Below, piece after piece: positions 31,492 to 44,800 of a stretch of DNA of 64,000 nt. The translations under genes and the position numbers were made by a program. The DNA comes from Sordaria brevicollis (lineage: Eukaryota; Ascomycota; Sordariomycetes; Sordariales; Sordariaceae): NCBI GenBank assembly GCA_033439795.1, contig JAUTDP010000011.1, positions 1,612,001-1,676,000 of the forward strand, read 5' to 3'. The notes beneath the pieces were generated by a model. That model had not been told where the DNA came from. It was given only the letters and a program-made list of their open reading frames with translations, and searched no databases. Positions within the stretch are counted from its first letter, which is position 1; every line of letters starts with the position of its first letter.

Positions 31492-34400
31492 TATAAGTAC
31501 GATAATAGTATATACGGTTCGTTATTCTTAAAGGGGAGCTGACCTATATAAATAATATAATATAGGAAGAGAGAGATAGAATAATTAATTATATATAAAT
31601 AATATTAAGAATCGAAACCGAATATTAGGGGGTATAATAGTACGAATAAATTAATTCGGATTATTATCTTTAGGAAATTTAGGTTTATATTGGAAAAAAA
31701 ATCGGGAAAGCGGAAATAAAGGAAGGTTATAATTAAAGTTTAATAAATATAAAAAAGGTATAAGAAGCGGCGTTATAACGGATTTCGGTTTCGGCGAAGA
31801 TTAATACGAAGGAGGAATTGGAATTTATATTTAATAAATTCGATAGAGAATTTGTAAATATAGTAGAGGAATTCGTCCTATATTAAAAAAAAAGTTAAAG
31901 GAGAAGAGTAAAATAATAAATATTAGAATATAAAATAGCGATAAAAAATATAAAGCGGAAATAATAGAAATAATATAAGGAAAGGATATTTTCGAATTAG
32001 ATAAAATTCGTAGAGGTATTAATAAAGAAAAGAAGGATTAATACGAAAATTTAATAAACGATATAATAAAAAGGCGTTAAAAGGGCGTTAAAGAATTTAA
32101 ATAAATTTTAAACCTTTGAAAAATAGGCCCGTACCCAAAGCTATTTATTAATAAACCCGTCTAAATTCCTAATTTTTAAATAATACAAAGGAATAGAAAA
32201 AATTAAAGATTATAACGGTAAGGTAAATATTTTCGCTAAATACTTCTTCTTAAAAATAAATATCTTTATAAATTATTTACCCGATTAGACCCTTCCTTTA
32301 AATATTAATAATTTATTACTTATTAACGAATTAATTACCGAAGAAGATATTTAGGAAGTTTTATTTTAGATAATTCCGAATAAAGTATTAAGCGTCGATT
32401 AGTATTCGAATAAATTCTTAAAAATTTATAAAGAATTATTCCGAAAAATTATAGCCGCTTTTGTAGCTACGAATTTTCGTCTTGGGTATTTCCTATAATA
32501 GTTTAAAAATATAAAAGTAATCGTTCTTAAAAAGTTAGGAAAAACCGCCGTATAATAAAAATTAACCGGCGTATAAAGGTTAATTTTATTATTAAATAAC
32601 GTTAGGAAAATCTTCGAAATATTTATCGCTAAAAGATTTATTTAAACTGTAAAAAAATTTAACCTTTTATTAAAGGGTTAAATAAATAATCGGGTAGGCC
32701 GTTCGATTAAATTCGCTATCCGTATTATTACGGATATTATATATATAATTTAGAAATTCGGAGCCGTTACGTCGTTAATACTTTTTAATTTTAAAAGGGT
32801 ATTTAATAAAATTAATTATAAATAATTATTATATACCCTATAAAAAATACGATTTTTATAATAAATTTTCGAATAAATAGCGAATTTCGTTAATAAATAA
32901 AGAAATTCCCTTTTCTTTAACGACGAAATATCCGCTCCCTACGTTATAAAAGCCAAAATACTTTAAAATTCCCCCTTCTCCCTAATTTTTTTTATCCTTT
33001 TTATTATTTTATTATATTATAAATTAATTACGGTTAAAAATATAATTATAATCGGTTTCGCTAATAATATTAATATCGTCGCCGTAATAAAGATTACCGA
33101 AGAGAATTATAAAATACTTTAAATAATATAAGAAATTTATTCCGAATAGGTAAGGGAAAGAAATATAGAATTCGAAGCGAATAAAACGGAATTAATATAT
33201 TTTATATAAACGAAGGTATTAAGAATAGAAATTCTCTAATTCGGGGATATTATATTTCGACCGATGGAATTAATAAAATTCTTAAGCGTTTAATTAAATT
33301 ATAAATTTAATTATCGAATTTACGCGGAGGCTATTAAGAAGAAAATAAAGATTTAGACGAATACGCTAATTTAATTAATTATAAAGATTTGGGGTTACTC
33401 TTTCGCTTATACGAAAGAGATTTATACTAAATATATTCGAAGTGTAATTATATATAGAATTTTAATTTTCTATTAATTAATAAAAATATATAGTAAACCC
33501 CGAAGGATAATAATCGGATTAACTAAATATTAGATTAAATATTTAAGAATTATCGCCGGGGCGTATAAGGTTATACTAATATAGAATTTTAAAACGGAAA
33601 TTTTTTGCCCGCTATTCGATTTTTATTTTAATAAATAGGTAAGGGCTTTCGAAGAAAAATTCGCCCGTATAAATTAAATTAAATTCGTTTAAAGAATAAT
33701 AGCCTAAGTAATTAATTATATTTAAATAAAATAAGTAAGAAGTCGATTATTTATTAATAGACCGGAAAATAATATTATTAAAATTAAATAAATAAAAGAA
33801 TAAATATTAATAGAGAACCTTATAGCGATTATAATAAGACCGCCTTTAATAATAAGCGTATTTATTCAACCGTTATAATTGCTAGAATTTTTAACCTTCG
33901 ATCGAGAAATATAATTAAAGGACGTTATAAAGAGAGAATAAGTATCGTATTATAATTATTAATTAATAATAGCGGTAACTAAATTAAATCGGCGGTATAA
34001 ATTTACAATTATTAATTTCGACCCGAAATTTAACGATATTATAATAAAATAGTATATAATCGGTTAGAAAAAAAAGAAGTAGAAGAGAATTTAACCTTTA
34101 GAAAACGATAAGGATTATTATTTATTAATAAAAGCGAAGAATTCCCTCCTCGTTTAAATAAGAATAGAAGTAATCGGCCTTAGGGTTTTCCTTTTCTAAA
34201 AAAGAATCTCTAATATTAATACCCCTATTTATTCGTATAAATTAAAACGAAAAACGTTCTACTATATTACGTTCGAATATTTCCGGATAATAAATATATA
34301 ATTTATAATAACCAATTAGCCGTAAACGTAAGAATAATTCCAAATTCATTTAAACAATGGAATTAAGGCCGAAAGGATCCTATTATAAATACTTCGGTTA

Positions 34401-36206
34401 AAACGATTAAATAAATACTACTTAGTAATCGAATTAAAAAAAAAGCGGCGAAACGAATTCGCTCACTACTTTTAATTTTCTTTTCTTCTTTTTCTTTTAC
34501 TTTTATTTATTAATATATTAAAATAAGGATAGGGGAGGATTTCTATTTAATTAAGAATTTATCGGGCCGCGAAGGTAGCAATCTATTTAATTATTATTTC
34601 TTTTTACAATTAACCAAAATTTTTAATATTTCATTATTATTAACGAATAAATAATTCTATTTATCGAATTAACGAATATATTAGCGTATAATATTAATTA
34701 CGAATTAATATTAAACGAATTAATTATTATTAATAGGAATAGGACCGGTAGGACGAATAGCCGGCGAATTAATTTCTATCGGGGAGTTATTACGGGAAGG
34801 TATACGAATATTATTATTATTCTAAAGAATTCTACCGCTACTATTATAAAATAAATTATTATTATTATTACAAGGTAAATTATTATTATTATTATAAGGG
34901 ATATTACCCGAAGGAATACGACCGTTAATTAAATTATTTTTATTAGAAAGGAGGAATTCATAATAGCCTTTTTAAAAATAATCGTTAACCGATTACTTTT
35001 TATAGCGAATAAATTATTTTAGGGTATTAATAAAGCTATCGTTAATAAAGCGAAAGCGAATTACGCCGGTAAATTCTTTAACGACGATATAGAAGCGGAT
35101 AAAATAATCGCGGAATTTACTATTAATTAGGTCTTTAGTAATAACCTTCTTTTAAAAGGCATTATAAAAATTATAGAAACCGCGAAATATATCGATTATA
35201 TAACGCAAAACCGCTAAAATATATTAAGTAATTTAATTAAATTTATTTAAGAACGAATTAAAGTAAGAAACGTTAATAATATAGAAAATAATAATTTATT
35301 TAGGTTATTAAGGATATAATAAATCGATTTAACAATAGCCTTTATATAAATATTATAATTTAGGATAATTAAGAAGGCGAAAAGGGCTTTAATTAATTAA
35401 AAAATATAAACGAAATACGGGGGAATATAAATATAACTTCGGAGAAGTTAATATAAGGATAGAATATAACGGAAGGAGGATTTACCCTTTTTCTAATATA
35501 TAAAAGAATTTATTATTAATAAAGCGTTTAATAATATATTCGAAATTAATTTTAATATCGGTATTAATTATATTAAATATAAAAGTCGGTAAAGGAAAAT
35601 AAAGGGGAAACGAATTTTCGCCTTTATTTTTATCGGAGGTTTTTATTATTTTATAGAATACTTTAATGCATTTTTAACGGGGAATAATTATTTCGAATCG
35701 ATTATTATTATTAAAAGAAAAAAAAGTTTAAAAAGGCCCGGAGAATAGGGGGTTTTTATATTTAAAGGAGGGAAGTCTTTGCGTTAATACAAATTATAGT
35801 AGAAATATAACCGTAATAGGGAGAGGAAGAGAATAAAAGGAATAAAAGAAGGTTTAACGGTTAGGAAATTTAATAGCGGTTAAAAAAATAAATAAATAGA
35901 AGAGTAAAAAGCGGAAATAATAATAAATAAGGGACAGGATAATAAATTAAAAAGGCGGAACGGTCTAATATTTTAGTGTAATAGTAAATGGAAGGGATAA
36001 AACGGATATTAATCGCGTTAGCGGTAGGTATGTATTATAATCGTAGAATGCTAAAGAAACGGCGCGGATAAGTCCGCGCCGGGAAATATAGTCGAAGTTT
36101 TTATCCGGGGCGCTTAACGCTTACGGTTTTATCCTACGGGGAATCGGAAATAGACCCTATATTATATTAGCGCTATAGATTTAGCTAAGGAATAAGAATC
36201 TTACTT
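31492..36206 (+). mobile_element. LINE copy D, 3' part
   Basis: Continuation of copy D from the endonuclease region through the reverse transcriptase (degraded GIPQGSPLS at about 32952-32985, GFANNINIV at about 33052-33080) to the terminus AAGAATCTTACTT at 36206. The 3' UTR hairpin is perfect here (36061-36080). It is RIPped throughout. The target duplication with 14901-14911 places D inside G. Confidence 0.93.
36061..36080 (+). other. 3' UTR stem-loop of the LINE (copy D example)
   Basis: GGCGCGGA, loop TAAG, TCCGCGCC: an 8-bp perfect stem about 125 bp from the 3' end. It is present in E (17228-17247) and L, and with point changes in the other complete 3' ends. Reverse transcriptases of non-LTR elements often recognise 3' UTR structures, so this is a candidate recognition element. 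Confidence 0.65.
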
Positions 36207-36217
36207 AATTATAATTT
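36207..36217. repeat. Target-site duplication of copy D, right
   Basis: AATTATAATTT, identical to 14901-14911. Confidence 0.85.
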
Positions 36218-38687
36218 TCTTCTATTTCCGCTTTTTTAATTTTTTTTCTAGTATAAACCTAAATTTTTTAAAAATAATAGTCCGAACCGGTTTATTTATA
36301 CCGTTACGCCCTTTAATATTCGGTTTCGATTTTTAATATTATTTATATATAATCGATTATTTTATTTCTCTCTTCTTATATTATATTATTTATATAAGTC
36401 GGCTCCCTTCTAGGGGTAATAAATTATATACGCTACCGTTATACCTATATAAGGAATTTTTCAACTCCCGGGCTAATTTTATTTTCTAAATTCTAATTAG
36501 GATAATAGAGGTTAAAATTTCCGACGATTATAATTTAATATCTTACTAAGGGTTTTTCTTTAAAGAGTTCGAAGAGGGGAGACCTTTATTCGTATTTTAA
36601 TATTCTATATATTTTAATAAAGGAATAAATTAAATAAATAATTAATAATTCCTTTAAAATTTTAAACGTTATAGAGGTTTAATTTTTTCCGATATAGAAA
36701 TTTAAATCCTTAAAATTCTATTTTTTATTTATATAAATAACCGCCCTCCTTTTTTTTAAATAATCCACTCTTATATATTTACCGCTCCGTAAACGATAAA
36801 TATCTTCGTTTAAATTCCTACCCGGTTTTCAAATCGTTATAATATTATAAATTTTTTTTTATTCGAATAATAATTTCCTTCTTTCGTATAATTTCCCTAT
36901 ATTTTAATAAAAGATTTTTAATTAAATTATTAATTATTTTATAAAGGAATATTTTTTAACCCCGCGGGCGGAGTAGGAATAGGAATCTTTTCCTTCTAAA
37001 TAATTAATTTAGCGGCGGCGATTAAGCCGGCGTTATTCCGAATACCCAAACCCTAAAAATTCGTAAATATATTTATCGGGCTTTTAACCGCTAATTTCGG
37101 TTTAATAAAAGGCCCGCTAATTTATTTATAAATATAACTTTTATTTCCGTTTTTAAATTCCCTTTTACGAATAATAATAATACGGGTAGTAAGGGGGGCG
37201 TTAAGGAAATTGATATCTTTATCGTCCTTTACCGCTACCGGTTTTAATATAATACTTTTCTTAAAATCCTTTTAATATATAAATAAATATAACCTTTCGG
37301 CGTATTTTATAATAACCTTCGTAATAACTTTCTTAAGAATAAAGTATACCTTCTTTTTAAAAGCGTAATACCTATATTTTTTATATAAAATATAAAAAAT
37401 TAGCGATTTATTTTCGTTAAATAGGTAATTCGCTTCTTTAAAACGGATATTATTATATTTATCCTTATTATAACGTTTATAAATATTAATATTATAATAA
37501 AATTTCTTTAAATATTTTACGCTTTAGTAAGTAAAATATTATTAAATATTAGCCGAAAAAGTAAACGGTTCGTAAATATACGCGCCGCCTTCTTAAAGGA
37601 AGAATTTTTTATAGAGAACTTTAATTACTTTTATAATTATAACCTCTATTATAAGGAATCCCCTATTTTTACTAATTCTCTTCTTCTACGGGCGTATTCT
37701 AATAATAAAAGCGGTTAAATTCGCTTATTATATTTTATAAATAATATCTTTTATCCTTATATATTTAACAATATTCGCTTAAAGGAACCCTTTAATAATT
37801 AACGTAATAGTATTTAAAAATACGAACGCTTTTTTACTAAAGACCTTTTTAATCTAAATTTAATATTATTAATATTATTTATATATAGCGTTATTAAATA
37901 TAATTTTATAATTTCCGGTTATAAGTAATTTCGTAGCGGTTTATACGATATTAAGAATACTAATCTTCAAATCGTAAAGTATTTTTTCGATTTAAATTTT
38001 AATTTTTTCGTTCATCCGCTTCGAATATTAAATATCGATTATAATATTTCGAATAAAGAGGGTATAATCGTAATTAACAAAAAGTATTTTCGAGGGGGGG
38101 GTAATAATTATAATATATTAAAGGATAGACTTAATTTTAAGAAAAGCGTCCTTTATAATTCCAACCTATATTTTTAATACTTCTTTAGCGTTTTTTTATA
38201 ATTCCTATAAAATTATTTTCTTTAAATCGTCGAAATCCTTCTTAATAATAATTTAATTATTATTAATTTTATTAACTTTAGAATACATTATTTTATTTTT
38301 CTTCGCAAAGATTTTTATATATTCGTTAAATAATTTACGAGCCTAATTGTAATCTTAAACGAAATAGCGTCGTAATTTAAAAATTTATTCGCTTTAACGA
38401 TGAATTTCTTTATAATTTCGTTATCCTTTTGCGTTTTTTCCGAAATCTTCGCGGCGTACGTTATATTAGGGTCGTTATATATTGAGAGTCCTACGAGCGG
38501 GTTATAGACGCTATTTTCGAATCTACGATTATTACTATTAATTATTATTGGTAATAATAATATATCGTCGTCGTTATAATTATCGTAGGATATTATAAGG
38601 GACGTAAAAGACCTTCCTAAATCGATTCCCGTTATCGGTTTTCGTTTTAGAGCGCTCTTCGACTAGAAATCGGCGTTTCCGGTTCTA
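36207..38687 (-). mobile_element. LINE copy G, 5' half
   Basis: Minus-strand LINE continuing from the fragment at 14791-14911. It runs through the endonuclease region and ORF1 (G8 tract at about 38093) to the 5' end, where AGAGCGCTCTTCGACTAG leads to GGTTCTA at 38687. There the sequence passes into the body of copy K, so G inserted into K. It is heavily RIPped and no frame is usable. Confidence 0.9.
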
Positions 38688-41600
38688 ATATACTTTAATA
38701 GTTTTATATTATATAGTCGATATATTTCGCAATTTCTACGATTTTTATAATATTTTTTAAGAGAAGGTCGTTACTAAAGACCCGGTTAGTAGCGAATTCC
38801 ATAATTATTTTATCCGCTTTTATATTATTATTAAGGAGTTTATTAGCGCGATTCGCCTTCGCCTTATTAGCGATAATTTTATTAATACCCCTAAGTAATT
38901 TATTCGCTATAGAAAATAATCGGTTAATAATTACTTTTAGAAAAGTTATTACGAATTCTTCCTTTTTAATAAAAATGGTTTAATCGGTAATTATATTCTT
39001 TTAAGTAGTATTTCCTATAATAATAGTAGTAGTTTATTCTATAATAATAACGGTAATTTACTTTATAATAATAGTAGTAGAATTCCCTAAAATAGTAGCG
39101 GTATTTATATACCTTCCCGTAGTAATTCTTTAATAGAAATTAATTCGCCGGCTATTCGTCTTACCGGTCCCATTCTTATTAATAATAATTAATTCGCTTA
39201 GCGTTAATTCGTAATTAATATTATACGCTAATATATTCGTTAATTCGACGAATAAAACCGTTTATTCGCCGATAATGATAAAATATTAAAGGCTTTAATT
39301 AATTATAAGAAGAAGTAATAATTAAATAGGTCGTTACTTTTATAACCCGATAAATTTTTAATTAAATAGAAATCTTCCCTTTATTTTCGTTTTAGCGTAT
39401 TAGTAAATAAAAGTAAAAGAAAAGGAAGAAAAGAAAATTAGGAATAGCGAATGAATTTGTTTCGCCGTTCTTTTTTTAATTCGATTATTAAGCGGTATTT
39501 ATTTAATCGTTTTATTTAAAGTATTTATAATACAATCCTTTCGGCTTTAATTCTATTATTTAAATAAATTTGGAATTATTTTTACATTTACGGTTAATTG
39601 GTTATTACGAATTATATATTTATTATTTAGAGATATTCGAACGTAATATAATAGAACGTTTTTCGTTTTAATCCGTATAAATAAATAAAGGTATTAATAT
39701 TAGGGATTCTCCTTTAAAAAAGGAAGGCTTTAAAGCCGATTATTTCTATTCTTATTTAGACGAAGAGGGAATTCTTCGCTTTTGTTAATAAATAATAATC
39801 CTTATTATTTTCCGAAGGTTAGGTTCTTTTCCGTTTCTTTTTTTCTTAATCGATTATATACCGTTTTATTATAATATTATTAAATTTCGGATTGAAGTTA
39901 ATAATTATAAATTTATACTACCGATTTAATTTGGTTATTATTACCGTTAATTAATAGTTATAGTGCGATATTTATTCTCTCTTCGTAATATCCTTTAATT
40001 ATACTTTTCGATTAAAGGTTGAAAGTTTTAGCGGTTATAATAATTAAATAGGTGCGCCTATTACCGGGGGTAATCCCGCTATAATTATTATAAAGTTTTC
40101 CGTTAGTATTTATTTTTCTACTTATTTAATTTTAGCGGTACCGTTTTCCGGTCTATTAATAAATAGTCGATTTTTTATTTATTTTATTTAAATATAATTA
40201 ATTATTTAAATTACTATTTTATAAACGAATTTAATTTAATTTATACGGGCGAATTTCTCTTCGAAAGTTTTTACCTATTTATTAAAGTAGAGGTCGAATA
40301 GCGGGCAAAAAATTTCCGTTTTAAAGTTCTATACCGGCGTAATTTTATATACCCCGGCGACGATTTTTAAATATTTAATTCAATATTTAATTAGTCCGAT
40401 TACTATCCCTCGGGGTTTATTATAAATTTTTATCGGTTAATAGAAAATTAAAATTCTATATATAATTATACTTTGAATATATTTAATATAAATTTCCTTC
40501 GTGCGAACGAAGGAATAACTTTAAATCTTTATAATTAATTAGGTTAGTATATTTATTTAAATTTTTATTTTCTTTTTAATAACCTCCGTATAAATTCGAT
40601 AATTAAATTTACAATTTAATTAAATACTTAAGAATTTTATCGATTTTATCGGTCGAAATATAATATTTTCGAATTAAAGAATTTCCATTTTTAGTACCCT
40701 CGTCCGTATAAAATAAATTAGCTCTATTTTATTCGTTTCGAATTTTATACTTCTCTCCCTTACCCATTCGGAATAAATTTCCTATATTATTTAAAATATT
40801 TTATAATTCTCTTTAATAATCTTTATTATAATAACGATATTAATATTATTAGCGAAGCCGACCGTAATTGTATTTTTGATTATAATTAATTTATAATATA
40901 ATAAAATAATAAAAAGGATAAAAAAAATTAAGGAGAGGGGGGAGCTTTAAAGTATTCCAGCTTTTATAATATAAGGAGTAGATATTTTATCGTTAAAGAA
41001 GAAAGAACCTCTTCGTCCGTTAATAAAATTCGCTACCTATTCGAAAATTTATTATAAAAATTATATTTCCTATAGGGTATATAATAATTACCTATAATTA
41101 ATTTAATTTTATTAAATACGCTTTTAAAATTAAAGAATATTAATAATATAACGGTTTTAAATTTTTAGGCCGTATATATAATATCCGTAATAATACGGAT
41201 AGCGAATTCGGTTAAATAATTTACCCAATTATTTATTTAGCCTTTTAATAGGAAGTTAAATTCTTTTACGGTTTAGGTAAATTTTTTAACGATAAACGTT
41301 TCGAGGATTTTCTCGATATTATTTAATAGTAAAATTAATTTCTATACGCCGGTTAATTTTTATTATACGGTAATTTTTTTTAACTTTTTAAAAATAATTA
41401 TTTTCGCGTTCTTAAACCGTTATAGGAAGTATTTAAAATAAAAATTCGTAGCCGCGAAAGCGGTTATAACCTTCTAGAATAATTCCTTATAAATTTTTAA
41501 AAATTTATTTAAATATTAATCGATACCTAGTATTTTATTTAGAATTATCCGAAATAAAATTTCTTAAATATTTTCTTTAATAATTAATTCGTTAATAAAT

Positions 41601-41858
41601 AATAAATCGCTAGTATTTAAGGGAAGGGTCTAATTAAGTAAATAATTTATAAGGACGTTTACTTTCGGGAAAAAACGTTTAGCGAAAATATTCGCCTTAC
41701 TATTATAATTTTCGATTTTTTTTACTCCTTTATATTATTTAAAAATTAGGAATTTAAACGGGTCTATTAATAAATAATTTCGGGTATAGGCCTATCTTTC
41801 GAAGGTTTAAAATTTATTTAAATTCTTTAACGCTTTTTCGACGCTTTTTCGCTATATT
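38688..41858 (-). mobile_element. LINE copy K, internal fragment
   Basis: Minus-strand LINE body between the 5' end of G and the 3' end of L. It matches copy E from about 18085 to 21255 and includes the Tyr-rich tract (about 39000-39130) and the reverse transcriptase (about 40840-41700). It is the host of both G and L and is thus among the oldest layers. Its 3' end should be left of the window. Its 5' remainder does not reappear intact after L. Confidence 0.87.
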
Positions 41859-44800
41859 AAGTAAGATTCTTATTCCCTAGCTAAATTTATAGCGCTAATA
41901 TAGTATAGGGTCTATCTCCGATTCCCCGTAGGATAAAACCGTAGGCGTTAAACGCCCCGGATAAAAACCCCAGCTATATTTCTCGGCGCGGATTTATCCG
42001 CGCCGCTTCTTCAACATTCTACGATTGTAATATATACCTACCGCTAACGTAATTAATATTTATCTTATCCCTTTTATTTACTATTATATTAAAATATTAA
42101 ACCGTTTTACTTTTTTAATCCGCTATCCCATCCCCTATTTATTACCGCCTTCCGTTTTTTATTCTTCCGTTTATTTACCCTTTTAACCGCCTTTAAACCT
42201 CTTAATTATTAAACCTTCTTTTATTCCTTTTATTCTTTTCTTCCCCTTATTACGGCTATATTTCTATTATAATTTATATTAGCGTAAAAATTTCCTTCCC
42301 CTAAATATAAAAACCCTTTATCTTTTTAAATTTTTTTAAACTTTTCCTTCTTTTAATAATAATAATCGATTCGAAATAGTTACTTTCCGTTAAAAACGCG
42401 TTAAAGCGTTCCGTAAAATAATAGAAATTTCCGACGAAAATAAAGGCGAAAATTCGTTTCCCTTTCGCCTTCCTTCGTTAACTTTTATATTTAATATAAT
42501 TAATACCGATATTAAAATTAATTTCAAATGTATTATTAAACGCTTTATTAATAATAAATTCTTTTATATATTAGAGAAAGGGTAAGTCCTCCCTCCATTA
42601 TATTTTATCTTTACGTTAATTTCTCCGAAATTATATTTATACTCTTTCGTATTTCGTTTATATTTTTTAATTAATTGAAGCTTTTTTCTCCTTCCTAACC
42701 GTTTTAGGATACAATATTTATATAAAGGCCGTCGTTAAATCGATTTATTATATTTTTAATTACCCGAATAAATTACTATCTTTTATATCGTTAACGTTTT
42801 TTATTTTAATTCGTCTTTAAATAAATTTAATTAAATTATTTAATATATTTTAATAATTTTACGTTATATAATCGATATATTTCGCGGCTTTTATAATTTC
42901 TGTAATACCTTTTAGAAGAAAGTCGTTAATAAAAACCCGATTAATAATAAATTTTACGATTATTTTATCCGCCTCCGTATCGTCGCTAAGGAGTTTACCG
43001 GCGTAATTCGCTTTCGCTTTATTAATAATAACTTTACCGGTACTTTAAAATAATTTATTTACTATAGAAAATAGTTAGTTAACGATTATTTTTAAAAAGG
43101 CTATTATAAATTCTTCCTTTTCGATAAAAATGGTTTAATCGGCGGTTATATTCCTTTAAATAGCCTCCTTTATAATAGTAATAGTAATTTACTCTATAGC
43201 GGTAGTAGTAATTTATTTTATAATAATAATAATAGAATTCCTCCGAATAATAGCGGTATTCGTATACCTTCCTGTAGTAATTCCCCAATAGAAATTAATT
43301 CGCTAATTATTTATCCTACCGGTTTTATTCTTATTAATAATAATTAATTCGCTTAGCGTTAATTTGTAATTAATATTATACGTTAATATATTCGTTAATT
43401 TAATAAATAGAACCGTTTATTCGTTAATAATAATAAAATATTAAAAGCTTTAGTTAATTATAAGAAGAAATAATAATTAAATAGGTCGTCGTTTTTATAG
43501 CCCGATAGACTTTTAATTAAATAGAAATCCTCCCCTATTTTTATTTTAATATATTAATAAATAAAAGTAAAAGAAAAGGAAGAAAAGAAAATTAGGAATA
43601 ATAAGCGAATTCGTTTCGCCGCTCCTCTTTTAATTCGATTATTAAGCGGTATTTATTTAATTATCCTAACCGAAATACTTATAATAAAATTCTTTCGGTT
43701 TTAATTCTATTATTTAAATAAATTTGGAATTATTTTTACGTTTACGGCTAATTAATTATTACGAATTACGTATTTATTATCTAGAGATATTCGAACGTAA
43801 TATAGTAAAATATTTCCCGTTCTAATCCGTATAAATAAATAGGGGTATCGATATTAGGGATTCTTTTTTAGAAAAGGAAGGTTTTAAAGCCGATTACCTC
43901 CGTTCTTATTTAGACGAGGAAGGAGTTCTTCGCTTTCGTTAATAGATAATAATCTTTATTATCCTCCGAAGGTTGGGTTTTCTTCCGCTTTTTCTTTTTT
44001 TAATTAATTATATACTATTTTATTACGGTATTATTAAATTTCGGGTCGAAATTAATAATTATAAATTTATACTACCAATTTAATTTAGTTACTATTATTA
44101 TTAATTAATAATTATAATATAATATTTATTCTCTCTTTATAGCGTCCTTTAATTATACTTTTCGATCGAAGGTTAAAGGTTTCGGCGGTTATAATGGTTG
44201 AGCGGGTATATTTATTATTAGGGGCGGTCTCGCCGTAATCGTTATAAAGTTTTTTATTAGTATTTATTCTTCCGCTTATTTAATTTTAGCGGTATTATTT
44301 TTTGATTTATTAATAAGTAGTCGATTTCTTATTCGTTTTATTTAAATATAATTAATTATTTAAATTATTATTCTTTAAACGAATTTAGCCTAATCTATAC
44401 GGGCGAATTTCTTTTCGAAAGCCCTTATCCGTTTATTAAAATAGAAGTCGAATAGTAAGTAAAAAATTTCCGTTTTAAGGTTCTATATTAGTATAATTTT
44501 ATACGCCTTAGCGACGATTTTCAAATATTTAATTTAGTATTTAATTAATTTAATTATTATCCTTCGGGGTTTATTATATATTTTTATCGATTAATAGAAG
44601 GCTAAAATTCTATATATAATTATATTTCGAATATATTTAATATAAATCTCTTTCGTACGAGCGAAGGAATAATTTTAAATCTTTATAATTAACTGGGTTA
44701 ATATATTCGTTTAAATTTTTATTTTCTTTTTAATAGCCTCCGCGTAAGTTCGATAATTAAATTTATAGTTTAATTAAACGTTTAGGAATTTTATCGATTT

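Noticed and set aside
36061..36080. Intrinsic transcription terminator
   Set aside because: The GC hairpin is a repeated LINE 3' UTR feature without a following T-run, and the sequence is eukaryotic.
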